Shown here: in pieces, positions 25,401 to 36,396 of the stretch | How the letters are laid out: each line of letters opens with the position of its first letter | Numbering within the stretch: the stretch's first letter is position 1 | NCBI GenBank assembly: GCA_024752435.1 | Contig: CP103036.1 | Coordinates: 558,001-622,000 of the forward strand | Source: Allantophomopsis cytisporea | Lineage: Eukaryota > Ascomycota > Leotiomycetes > Phacidiales > Phacidiaceae | Direction of reading: 5' to 3' | DNA length: 64,000 nt | Program-made: the position numbers and the translations under genes | The notes under the pieces: generated by a model | Database searches by the model: none | What the model saw: the letters and a program-made list of their open reading frames with translations, nothing else | Told to the model about the DNA's origin: nothing

Positions 25401-28400
25401 CCACATGCCCATTGATGCAAGTCAAACCATCCACCGCCAATACTGTCAGAAGCCACTTTCACTGCGGTGTGCGCAAGGCTTCGGCTGAACAGTTTGGTGC
25501 CCATGTCAGCTGCGGAGACGATACTAAGCGCGGTGTGAGGCTGTCTGCGGTAGTTGTCTATCAGCTGCATCGCAGTATGCAAAGAAAGAAATCTCGCCCG
25601 GGCTCCCGGTCCTGCCAATGAGTGACTAACATATGCAGTCTCCCTAATCTACTTCTCCCTCTGCCTCTGCTTCTAAGTACTCTATGTATGCAATGTACCG
25701 GACGATGCGAACTCCTCAAAAATGGGTGCATTGGCATTGAGGCCTGATGTTACTGTTGATGCCGGTCTCGGCCCGTATGTTCGCCAAGAGCATAGCTTCG
25801 TGAAAGATCAGTCTTCGATGGTCAACTATATCTTTAGACTGAACACTAATTGAAACTACAGCATCGAAGTATAATATGAGTGGCATTCTTGAATAGGCAT
25901 CCTCTGACAATGGGTTTCTAGGTGACACCGCGGTCATGCATATGTGTACCAGCCTTCGTACAACAAACTTGATATGGGGATCTGACTTTACACTACGGCA
26001 AAGCTTAAGTGTAAATCGACTCATAACAGCCCAGTTTAGCTAGTTCACCATGCGCTTCTAGACGCATTTGGCGGAAGAGGGTGTCAAGGAATGGTGCGAA
26101 GAGCCGAGATGTGTTTGATACTGATGGCCAGTACGGCAGATCCGTCGCTTAAGACTTTAACATTACCAAGAGCGATATCTCTCGAGTACTGTGATTACGC
26201 ACACTACATATAGCTGACTCGTGAGTATGACATAGTCGTGAATTATAGCATTTGCTTTTGCCTTGAATCTGATCGCAACTCAAAGTCAGTGATGGCATGT
26301 AGCGAACAGATCTCCTCCAAACTCATGCATAAATCTGTCAGCTTACTCTTGGCCTCGTAAGCGTATGATATGAATTCATATTTCCGGCAAAACAGTACAA
26401 AAGAATGACGATAACACATACGTTTCAGATCAATGGCACTTTGCCATCATAAAGATTCAGAATACTGCTTCTTCAGCCTCACCAGATAAAACTCTGATAT
26501 ATAATCGGGACTGCAAGTGTGTCTAACACTGAGACATACATCTCCAGAAAGTCTTTGATTGACCCAAGATGTTAGAAACTGGGTGCTACTGAAACTGGAA
26601 GTTGAATGAATGAGACAACGTGCCAAATTGACAAGATTCCGAACTGTCGGGAATAGACAATATCGCGTAATCCTCTTGCATACGAGCTCTGGGCACTTGG
26701 TTCTCGGGATTTGGCGGTCAAGTAAGACAAAGCATGGAAGCTACACGTCCTATGGCCACTAGATGCAAGATACCCGATGGGTGTTCGTCTTGATGAAGTA
26801 ATTTCCCATTACAAAGGGCACGTGATAGCTGTTGAAAGTTAAAGGATGGTAAGATCTAAGCGTGAATGTCACTTGATCGTCAGTTTTATCACTCTGCTTC
26901 AAAATACTCAAGATGATACCTCAGTGGTCTCAATAAGTGCTGTCAGTGAGACTCATGTTTCAATCTGCTTTTTCATTCTTGTGTCGGCCTCTGCCACGTC
27001 CTGGTGAATGGCTCTGCGCGTAGCAACACTTGCTGATGTTTACATCATTTTCATTACACCTAATACCATCAAACCCTTGGTTACACAAAAATCAACCAAT
27101 GGTCAGCAGATTCTTCATCAAACGGACTAGTCCCGACGAAGTGTTACCAGGTACTTGGATAATAAAGACAATTTTGTCGAGGTCTTTGTATTATTTCATT
27201 GTCGTCGAATCTGTCAAAGTCAGACCATTATCTACTTGAATAACTGCAATTTCTCTAACATATATTTACTCACTATAGATGTCTGCTTTGTTTCGACCAG
27301 TCATCATGATTTGAGGGTATTTTAAGAGTGCACATCATCTACTCAGATTGCAGTGATCATCATGTTTTCTGCCACGTCATTGCCTACGCAATTGATCCTT
27401 ACGATGCCACGACGATTGCGAAAACTCGTTGTCCCGTGTTCAACTTTCAGCTAAGAACTATGCTTCTCGACATGTCTCACCAGCTTTCACGGATTCGAAA
27501 TTTGTATCTGAGGCAATATCAGTGGTCTCTAGCAGGCTTCATGTACAACCCATAGAGCTAGGATAAGAACAGTAAGCATGATCTGAGACTATGGATTCGG
27601 AATACATTGACTTTTGAAAATGTTCTTTCGAAAACTCATTCGGTTACTGAATTGGCAAGTCGGTGACTTCACCATCAATCATCTCTGTGCCTCCCCGATT
27701 GTATCTGAATTCTCTACTTTCAAGCCGCCCAGATGCTATCATGCACACCAAAAGAAATAATTCTAATCGATGCTCAAGAGTGTGTTCAGTAGAGCAACTT
27801 TTGGGCAGCTCAGCTCATAGTCAGTAACATTGTGTCTCTATCCTAATTTCTGTGCCAGTCATCATCTTGTATACCAATACAATAAACAACTTCAATGCAC
27901 TATCTGATAGAGCCTAACGCATGTATGGCCAAATATTGATTCTTAGTCTTCATATCTCAACAGATTTCTCATATCACGGATTTGTATACATTTTGAGCTC
28001 GATGGTTTTCATTATAGTGCGAGATGATGAGCCCAAGGTGATTTTGCGGTGTATATTTCAATATGATATCAACAGATGTCAGAAACACTTTTCAGTGCAT
28101 AGTGAACCGCAACCGTTGAATTATATACGAAGTGTCACGAGTCTGATAGCAATTAGAGGTCTAACTATATAAATAACCTACCAAACAGGTACCAAGTGTT
28201 GATCACGAGCAAGTGTATAGTTCTAACGGCCACACCTTTTGGGCAATCTTCGCATCAAAACTAAGATGGCGATGGCTTCGCCACTACTTGCACTTACCTA
28301 GCGGTTTAGCTGTCACTATATGTTACCTTGGAGCAACACAACATATCATACGCTTGAATACGGGGTCAAGTTGATCAGATGATGCGCCGATAACAATCTG

Positions 28401-28931
28401 GAAGAGAGCTGCTGGGTTGATTGTTCTGATAATCCTTGTCGTCTTCGCTCCTTTCACCGTCCCTCCATTCTTCACCACCTCCTATTCATCTCGGACTGTG
28501 ACCATCCATTGCTGAAGTTGACAGCATACACCTTCTCGTGACCCCAGGTGTGTGTAATTGTTCCATAGCTTCGGCAGATCACTATAAAAACAAAAGGCAA
28601 GCAAGCAGCAGTGGTTATTTGAAATAAGCAGTTCTAGTTAAGTTGGAATCGCAATTAGACATCGTTCAATCATCATAGATGTCAACAAAAACCTCAAAAA
28701 TTGTATTCGATGGGCTCTAGTCAGAACAAGCCCACAATATATGATCCTTGAATGGTTCCTATCTTGAGCTTCTTTGTTGGTATGTTGAACTGTGAAAGCG
28801 ATATACAGCTAGCTAGCTATATTTACCTAGACGTTATTTCCACAAGTTCATCTCTAGTCCTTCACTTAACTTTCACTCAAGTGCCACTTGAGCTTGTATT
28901 GCTAGCCTGTGGATCAATACTCTGTACGAGC
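19700..28931. other. 9 kb gene-poor region
   Basis: No gene I can support. ATG-started ORFs of moderate length exist on the plus strand at 19828-20241 (137 codons), 20307-20528 and 21778-22155. A 225-bp GC-richer patch at 25390-25620 is open on both strands. None shows a domain, and most are followed or preceded by no splice pattern I trust. Unlike RIP-degraded repeats in many ascomycetes, the region is not extremely AT-rich. Confidence 0.45.
22343..22406 (+). repeat. (CAT)n trinucleotide microsatellite, about 21 copies
   Basis: Uninterrupted ATC/CAT trinucleotides. The minus-strand ORF crossing it is poly-Asp only because of the repeat. Confidence 0.95.
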
Positions 28932-31501
28932 TCATGCGGAGAGACCTCTCTTCTCACTCTCAGAAAAGAAGATCACCATCCTCCATAACTTCTTGACCAA
29001 AACCTCTGCCTCATCATCAAGTGCCTGTCAAACAGTCAGTAAATGCATGTAACCAGTGAGAGATAAACCAGGACAAATCGTAGCTAAGAGATGGAACTTA
29101 CACCTTCCAGCTGCTCCACCAGCTCCTGTGGACCCAGACGCTTCCGAAGATGCTCTTCCACAACCTCAACAAGCAACTGCTCCTGCACACCAAGATACTC
29201 CACAATCTTTCGTTCCACAAACGGTCGCAGCTTTTCAACAATCACGCCCTCGTCGACGTAGTCCCAACGCACATTCCATGCCCATAGACCATCCTTCTCT
29301 GTCGGAATGTTGCCAGCAAGCTGTTTAACAGCAGCATCGCGCTCCTCGTCCGTAAGACCTTGGGCTTCTGCAGCCGAGTCGAACTGAATAGGTTTAAGGG
29401 TACGTTTCGTCGAAGTAGCGACATCTTCTTCATCTTCAAGGAGACCTTCGACTTCTGCGACCGTGCGGCGAGTTGGCGCAGCGGCCTTGGCGGCTTTCTG
29501 TGCAGCAGCACCGAGAGAGAGCTTGAATGGTTGCTGTGGAAGACCGGAGGCAGGGCCGGAGGCCTGGCGTTGAGAGAGATCTTCTGCCTGGCGGTCGAGG
29601 AAGGAATCGGCCATGCCGCGTGCCTGTTCCTTGTCGGAGCGCTCACGCTGTCTCTCACGCTCCTCAGCAAGACGGTCACGATCGTCGGCAGCGGCTTCAC
29701 GACTTCGGAAGGCAGCTCGGTTGCGTATCCACATACTGCGGTCGCTGTAGTATTCGTCGATCTTACGGGAAGCCTCGAGGTCGTCATCCCATTCCTTTAG
29801 TCTCTTGGCCATCTTCTCGGCTTCCTTAGCTAATGTGGCTTGATCATCAACATCACGTTCCTTCTCTCGTTCCACAGCAGCTGTGCGAGATCGTTCTCGG
29901 TTCAGCCAACGGCGCTCTTGATCCAAATATTGCTTTTCCAACTCGGCCTCTCGTTTTGCAACTCGTCGGCGTTCAAGCTCCTCGTCACTAGCATCGCTAT
30001 CTTCGTCTTCACGGTCGATGTAGCCAGAAGAGTTACCATTAGTGCCACTTCCATTAACAAAATTGACACCCTTTTGGTAATCCCGTGGTATTTGTTGACC
30101 CTGATATTTTGGTCCTGATGGAGCATTTGGCATACCACGATCACGAGGACCAAGAGGAATATTGTTAGTACCGGCCGCTGGACCACTTGGAGCCTGTGAT
30201 GGTGGAGGTGATGCCAAACGAGAAGGTCTTGAATTTCCATTACGTTGCCGCTCAAGTGCTTCCATTTCCTCCTCGCGCTTCAAACGCTCCATATCTCGTC
30301 GAATGCTACGATCTCGGAAAGCAGCAATTTCTTGGGCAACGGTCTCTCTCATCTCTGCTGGGATGTCGGCAAGCTCATCATCGGCGGCGATGGGAATATT
30401 TACTACTTCCACATTATCTCCGTTCGCATCCGTATCCTGCATACTGACATCTCCGCCATTGTCTTCTACCTTAACGAATACAGAAGGGTGGAAAAGTTCG
30501 AAGAGTGCGCCCTTTAAATTTGCCCTTGCAATGTCCAAACGTGATTGTATAGCAGCGGGGTCCTCATCTCCACGTGAGTTTTGGTAGTGTTCTAAGTAAT
30601 TGAGGGAGTTGTCGTCGACAAAGACCAAAAGCTTGCTCTTCTCAATCTCTTCCTTCTCTTCATCCTCCTTTTTTATTTCAGGATCCTCCTTCTTGACCTT
30701 TTCCGAAGGCTGTTGCTTCTTTGTAGGTATTTCAACGTCCTTGAAAATCTCAACGGCAGTTCCCAAGCTTTCAGCATCCTCAAATTGGGCGAAACCAAAC
30801 GTGCAAGGCTTTCCATCTGCATCAGTAGCGCGATCCCATCTTCGCAATCGTCCGGCAGCGCTGAGTATACGTTCAATTCCTTCGTCTCCACCAGCACCTT
30901 CTGTAATTCCTCCAACAAAAATTGTGCGTACGATCTCGTCCTTCGTAGGAGGTACCAAAGCCATCATGCTTTCTCTTAAAGCCTGTCGTTGCGCATCCAC
31001 ACCTCTCTCCATGCCCAGACCTGCTCTGCCACCAGGGCCAGCAGACATCGATTCGTCTCGACTACTCTCTCTTCGTCCACCACCAGCACCTGGAGTCGAC
31101 GGTTTCGCAGATCCGGTACCAAGTCGGATAACAGGCGCATTGAAATTGATGTTTGGCATGCTCGCAGGTCCTTGAAAGCTCGATGGAAGTCCTCCCGGTC
31201 TCATTCCCTGTCCAGCATTTGCTTGTTGGATACCAGGAGGAGGTGCTGTTCCGGGCGCAGCGACGATACCAGGAGGTGGACCTGTCCAAAGTGATTAGTC
31301 TCGGAACAACTTCAATTTGATTGTCAGAAGTATATACCCATTCCTGGTGGCGGGACCATACCAGGTGGTGCGCCGCCTGCGCCTGGAAATCCTCCCAATC
31401 CCGGTGGAGCACCATATTGCGACTCTACATTGAAGGTTAGTACTTAAATCATCATCAAGAGGATTGAAAACAAGCTCACGTTGGTAGGGGTTGTACGCCA
31501 T
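28932..31501 (-). CDS. RRM and PWI domain splicing factor (RBM25/Snu71-like), 793 aa
   Basis: Four exons: 31501-31480, 31424-31338, 31281-29102 and 29024-28932, all GT-AG and in frame. The N-terminus is rich in Pro, Gly and Met. An RRM follows, with RNP2-like TIFVGGI at about 156-162 and RNP1-like CTFGFAQF about 40 residues later. Then comes an acidic, lysine-rich linker and a long Arg/Glu-rich segment with DRDR/RERE-type charge. The C-terminus is a PWI domain starting near LWAWNV and finished by the last 31-codon exon. Human RBM25 and yeast Snu71 share this RRM/charged/PWI plan and work in the U1 snRNP and alternative splicing in the nucleus. Without the last exon the frame ends in an intron-encoded VSSIS tail and the PWI domain is cut short. 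It is head-to-head with the bS21m gene. Confidence 0.9.
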
Positions 31502-31880
31502 GTTGTTTTTGATGGTCAGTGACAAGACCGTATGGTCCAAATGGGTGATTGTATCACCGTCGAATTGTATGAAAATGAGGGTGCGGAAGGATGGCTTTTG
31601 TTATGAATTGTTTATGTTAGGACTGCGGACAGGACTTCATAGTCGGAGATGCAGCTTGCTACCTTGCAGCTCCCAGAAAATCAACGCGCTGCCTTGCGCC
31701 TCGCACGGACCACATCCGCGTCCCAAGATTAGCGTGGTGGTGCATCTGAATATCCAAAAGTCTATTGGGAGGCCAGCGCCAGTGAACTTGAATCACCAAA
31801 ATATTATCCAGATTTCCTGTACGAACATCCTCACCAGCCCCATCGCATTGGCAGGAGATAGCTGATTGATATCTAGCAAG
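31502..31880. promoter_or_regulatory. shared divergent promoter, RBM25-like / bS21m
   Basis: 379 bp lie between two ATGs facing away from each other, so both promoters and 5' leaders must fit here. No TATA box or named site is evident. Confidence 0.6.
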
Positions 31881-32609
31881 ATGGAGATTCGACGTGCAGC
31901 GGACGCATTATTGCGCTCGCAGGTCTCCCCATTGACATCCTTCCTCACACCATCACTGGCATTACGATGGCAGCCAGCGGGCCAATTGGCAAGTCGCAAT
32001 ACCTTCAACAGCTCCGTTACCCGTAGCTTTACATCGGCATCAAGAATCTGCGCTCTTCGAGATACTATTGCATCATCATCAGCACCGGCGCCCAAGAAGG
32101 ACAGCGACGACGATGACGTTTTGAAGAAATCTAAGAGTCTCTGGGCCCAGCCCGGTTCTGGCATCAGCAAGGGCAACCGCGGTCTTCTGAACCATGTCAA
32201 TTCCACAATCAAACAAACCGGAGCCGATCGCAACAGTACGGATGCTTTCGCCAGCATGCTGGACGTAAAGCCAAACTCGAAGAACCCTTCGACACTCGAT
32301 TTGATGCAGGCTGCTGCTGCTCAAGCTAGCTCGCCACCACAGCAGAACAAGATCCCGTTGAGGTTGAACTCTTCCACAGGACGCTCCATCCCCATTGGTG
32401 GAAATACCGATCCTGGAAAAGGGTTCAAGATGATGGATAGTTTGATGGCAAGAAACCAGGTCAGAGTTATGGTCAATCGACAGAGATATCACGAGCGTGG
32501 TGGTTTGAAGAGGAAGAGACTGCGGAGAGAAAGATGGAGAAAGAGATTCAGCGAAGGTTTCAAGGCTATTGTTAGTCGTGTTAAGAATTTAAAGAGACAG
32601 GGCTGGTAG
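31881..32609 (+). CDS. MRP21: mitochondrial ribosomal protein bS21m, 242 aa
   Basis: One exon. I start at the ATG at 31881; the frame is open slightly further upstream but without an ATG. The first 50 or so residues are Arg-, Ser- and Ala-rich with few acids, as in a mitochondrial targeting peptide. The middle is Ser/Asn-rich and poorly conserved. The last 50 residues are the S21 signature: VNRQRYHERGG, then a dense Lys/Arg run and a final helix. Bacterial S21 and its mitochondrial counterpart bind the small-subunit rRNA platform near the anti-Shine-Dalgarno region. Yeast Mrp21 is somewhat shorter, and long N-terminal extensions are usual in filamentous fungi. Confidence 0.87.
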   Translation: MEIRRAADALLRSQVSPLTSFLTPSLALRWQPAGQLASRNTFNSSVTRSFTSASRICALRDTIASSSAPAPKKDSDDDDVLKKSKSLWAQPGSGISKGNRGLLNHVNSTIKQTGADRNSTDAFASMLDVKPNSKNPSTLDLMQAAAAQASSPPQQNKIPLRLNSSTGRSIPIGGNTDPGKGFKMMDSLMARNQVRVMVNRQRYHERGGLKRKRLRRERWRKRFSEGFKAIVSRVKNLKRQGW

Positions 32610-32830
32610 GAGGGCCAGTTACGCTTGTGTACATGTATATTATTGGGAATGTTTGCATATGTAGCAGCGCCTGAATTGAATCAAATCAGCTGACTACAGA
32701 GTATTGAGATTGCACTCGCGTTGCACATCAGAGATACATTTCACGATGAACGTGGCTTGCTAAACTCAAGTGTTCTAATTATACTAAGTAATAACATCGA
32801 AGGGAATAGAGGAGGCTCTCCAGCACCATT

Positions 32831-33461
32831 TTATTTGAGGATAATCTTGCTGTCTTCGAACTCATCATTGACAGGTCCAATCTTCACTCTCCGCATGGCC
32901 AGCATAACCTGAGAAGCAAATTGGGGAGCCTGCATTGACTGACCAAACCGGAGAAGGTTCTCCAAGGTGACTTCTGTACCTATATCGGGCAAAATAATCA
33001 ACAAGCCCGTCCAGCACCATCTAATGAACACAATCAATGCCTTAAACCACAGCTCCGTATCCATAGGTATCAACCGGCCCTCAGAGGAGATCATTCTGAT
33101 GAACCTCTTGTCAACCATGATGTGCAGAGGGATCTCAATCGCTGGCGAATATATACGACGAAAAACCTGACAGTGCATCATCAGGAGCTGCTTCGGGATG
33201 TGGAAAACTTCAGGTACATCTGGTGAGCCAGTTTCGGTTGTAGTTTCGTAAGTAAAGCTGATGGATTGGGAGCGCATGATGCTGACCAGAGTCAGTGAGA
33301 TACTCTCGGGGGCAGATGTGAGGCTCAGCTTACGACTGCAAGCTATCTATTGTCAACCAAGATGCGTAGGGAAATACAGGTGGCCCGTCAATAGGATCAG
33401 CAAGACAGATGTCTCTGTTAGGCTCCTCCATTGAATGTGGGTCCTGTTCCATATCCGGCAT
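32831..33461 (-). CDS. small BTB/POZ-like protein, paralogue A, 192 aa
   Basis: Two exons: 33461-33334 and 33281-32831, GT-AG, phase 2. The region after residue 65 reads like a divergent fungal BTB fold. It has a helix carrying HIPKQLLMMHCQVFRR, corresponding to the usual 'h-K-x-L-x-x-x-S-x-x-F' segment, then a strand-rich segment, a W-rich hydrophobic helix (FIRWCWTGLL) and a closing LLRFGQSMQAPQF helix. BTB domains mediate protein-protein contact, often with Cul3, but short fungal copies are mostly uncharacterised. The next gene upstream on the same strand (34252-35108) is a relative. The domain call is by eye and the distance from canonical BTB is large. Confidence 0.6.
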
Positions 33462-34251
33462 ATTGTAGATTGATATCATACACTTTTAAATATAACAAAC
33501 GATACAGTAGAATAAGTACAGTGAGTTGTGGTGAACGGAAGTACTTTATACTTGTACTATAACTCAAAAAAGAGAATGGAAGAGTGTGAGCTCGTCTTCC
33601 TGGATATGATAGACCACGAGTACATGGCGGGTAAGTGTGCTATGCATTCCTTCTTATTCAACGAAGGGCGCTCAAGACTCTGCGTTATGAGGGAGGCACG
33701 AATGACTCGAGTTATATCTCCTACTCATTGATGAGTTCTCTGAAACGAGCGTTATTACAGAATCTGGAGAATAATTTTAGTGAAGTTTTTACAAGGTCAA
33801 GTGAGCATAATCTGCTGGATACAATGCGCATTCATTTGTGGATCATGGAACTGGATTAGCTAATGATGGCTTTTATTAGTAGACAGAATTATTGAGCAAA
33901 CAGGATTGGTCAACAGTTTTTTTAATGTTCAAGGGTGTGAATGTCTTTCGCTGTCCACATTCTTGCTTTTCGATACATGTCCTTAGGCTATCTGAGAAGT
34001 GCTACTCATGGAATCCCTTTCCATAATTTTCTATAATTTTCTTGTTATAATTGCTCCTTTTTATGAGCTTACTGTATCGACAAACAACCGTTCACAAAGC
34101 AACTGCTAAAGACTATGCAAATACAGGCTATTATTATTATTATTATTATTTTTTCTTTTCCAGAATGCATACTGTTAATTTATCTTACAACTACCATTTG
34201 CTGAACATTATACAAACAGAGAAACCAAAACACAAAACAAAACAAAGGGTA
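33462..34251. other. intergenic between the BTB-like paralogues
   Basis: Short chance ORFs only. A (TAT)n run lies at about 34127-34150. It includes the promoter of paralogue A and the 3' end of paralogue B. Confidence 0.5.
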
Positions 34252-35108
34252 TCAAGCGCTATCGGGCCATTCTCCACCTCTTCTTTCTACCTCATCCATC
34301 AACTCCTGGACATGACTCGATACCAAAACCCTCGGATTATAATCCTCCAATAAAGAAGGAGTGTTTGCTGACCAATTTCTTGTTCTATACAATACCTCCG
34401 TAAACTTTGGAGATTCCATACTCAGACCAAATTGAATCAACAGCCGCCGAGGGCGGACGACACCATCAGGATTTACTAGCAAAGTTCCTGTCGTCATAAA
34501 GTAGAGAAACACAGGAAATGCTGACCACCAGTCAAGAAAGTCGACCTGATCCCATGGCCTGCACATCTGGTTAATGACTGGCTGGTTGATTGTGCGCTCC
34601 AAAGTGTCTTCCAATTCTGGCCAGCCGCCTGCTTTAAAGGCATCAGAGTGATAGTAGAGGAGCGGCCAAGAGACACTGTAGGACTTTAGATCATGTGGAT
34701 GGTCTGGACACTTGAAGACCATAGGCTTTACGTTGAAAGAGCTGCACGTTATTAGTAAGGGTAGGAGACACGAAACCTATTTACTTACCGCAAACAGATA
34801 GGGACCGTTGTCATCCACCAAGGGTCTACTCTGGAGATGATTCTAAGGTTGTCATTGACCCTCATTGGAACCGGAAGTATATCTGTGTCGTCTTCTTCTT
34901 CTTCTTCGCTCTCTGAACTGGTGTCTGAGCTTGTGCTAGTATCTGAGCTTGTGACAGGTTCCGATTGCTCGTTCGAGGTTGTGATTGCATCTGCATCTGC
35001 GTTGGCGGCAGTATTCGACACTGTAAAACCATCTTGGTAGTGAACTGAATTACCGGCTGTAATGTTGTCACTATGCTCCAGTGGCTGTGAGTGCGATAAT
35101 CGAGGCAT
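34252..35108 (-). CDS. small BTB/POZ-like protein, paralogue B, 269 aa
   Basis: Two exons: 35108-34789 and 34741-34252, GT-AG, phase 2, the same phase as paralogue A. The first 80 residues are disordered, with a Ser/Thr-rich run passing into an acidic SSESEEEEEDD stretch, which paralogue A lacks. The C-terminal two-thirds parallels paralogue A: LLYYHSDAF, a long insert, FPVFLYFMTTGTLLV and LLIQFGLSMESPKF line up with that gene's corresponding helices. The likely role is protein interaction. The in-frame region upstream of the ATG is closed by TGA. The shared intron position and the shared motifs support descent from a tandem duplication, although sequence similarity is low. Confidence 0.6.
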
Positions 35109-36396
35109 ATTGGCTTCGTCGTAAGAGTGCTCCTCTTTCAAACACGGTGTATATGAATTTCAGATATTTTTTTTACGGAAGTGTTATAGACGACGAGGTT
35201 GTAAGTAGTATAAGAAAGCAATGAGGCAAGCGTCGACTTTGATAGCCGGTGGGAACAACAAGACAAATGCTGATGAGTAGAGAGAGATTAAAGTAATAGA
35301 GTCAGAACCCTAGCACTTTATAAACACCCCTTTCTGTTACACTATCCTTCTCACTAAGCTTACTTTTATCTTCAGGACTCATACTAAATTGGCACTTTGA
35401 GGAAGATAATCCCCGACAGCTAACTACTGGTTGCTTAACAGTAGACTCAGAGGCGAATCCTGATTTCCTCTGCAGATAGTTAGGTTCTGATTAGCAAACA
35501 CTATTGCTAGGCACATCATACTCACTTCATTTGAGAGTCATATTGAACTAGCACACGTTGGCTAAGGTTGGCGAGACTCGATGTCAGGCTTACAAAAGAG
35601 CAAGAGAGACATTTGGATGAAAGTTACTATATCTCTATTATAGAATCTAAACCTTATACTACATACTGTTTATCTTGAAAATTCGTCTTGATAGATAGCT
35701 TTACCAATATAATTTAGACCAAGTTGTATTATATATCCGCCTTTAGTACAAACTTATCAGACTCGTTACGTCTTGCGAATCGGCGGAATTAACAACGAAC
35801 CTATTCACTACGCCGACCTTATAACAAGGATCCAACTTAAAACGATAGTTGACATTACTTATTAACGTACCTGAGTTTCCAAAATGGCCTGCACGGAATT
35901 TGTGTGTCGACGGTCTTTCGAAGTTTGACATATTGGAAGCGATATAAGGACGATATAAGGACAAACAAATATCTGATATTAGTCCAGATTACTAGTTAAA
36001 GCAGACTGCACTTACTAATAAGGCGTCTCTAGCAATAGTCTTACTTTGGAAAGACATAGTATAACAGTGTTTATTATGCTTTTATAGATATTTGCAAGGT
36101 TTAGTGGGCACATTACGAAGAAGTTGCATATGTCGGAGCTCAAACGCAGGATATTCACTATTCTCAGTTGTGTCTTTGAACAGTGCACCATAGGTGACCA
36201 GTGCATGTATGTTCCTATCCCTTGATTTTCTGGAAGGAGCATGGCACAAAGATATGGCATTATAACATCTGCAATTCTGTTCTATTATTCTATAGCGATA
36301 AAAGATAAGTATGCTTGGGTATTATACGTGTGAATAAGCATACCCCAGGGAAGACTTCCAACAGTGAGCCCTTCTACGGCGAAGGTCGACATTAAC
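35109..36396. other. AT-rich intergenic block
   Basis: Mostly AT-rich from about 35,150 to 36,350 with many TA steps. No coding region was supported. It may be RIP-degraded repeat DNA, but I see no recognisable transposon end or protein. Confidence 0.45.
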
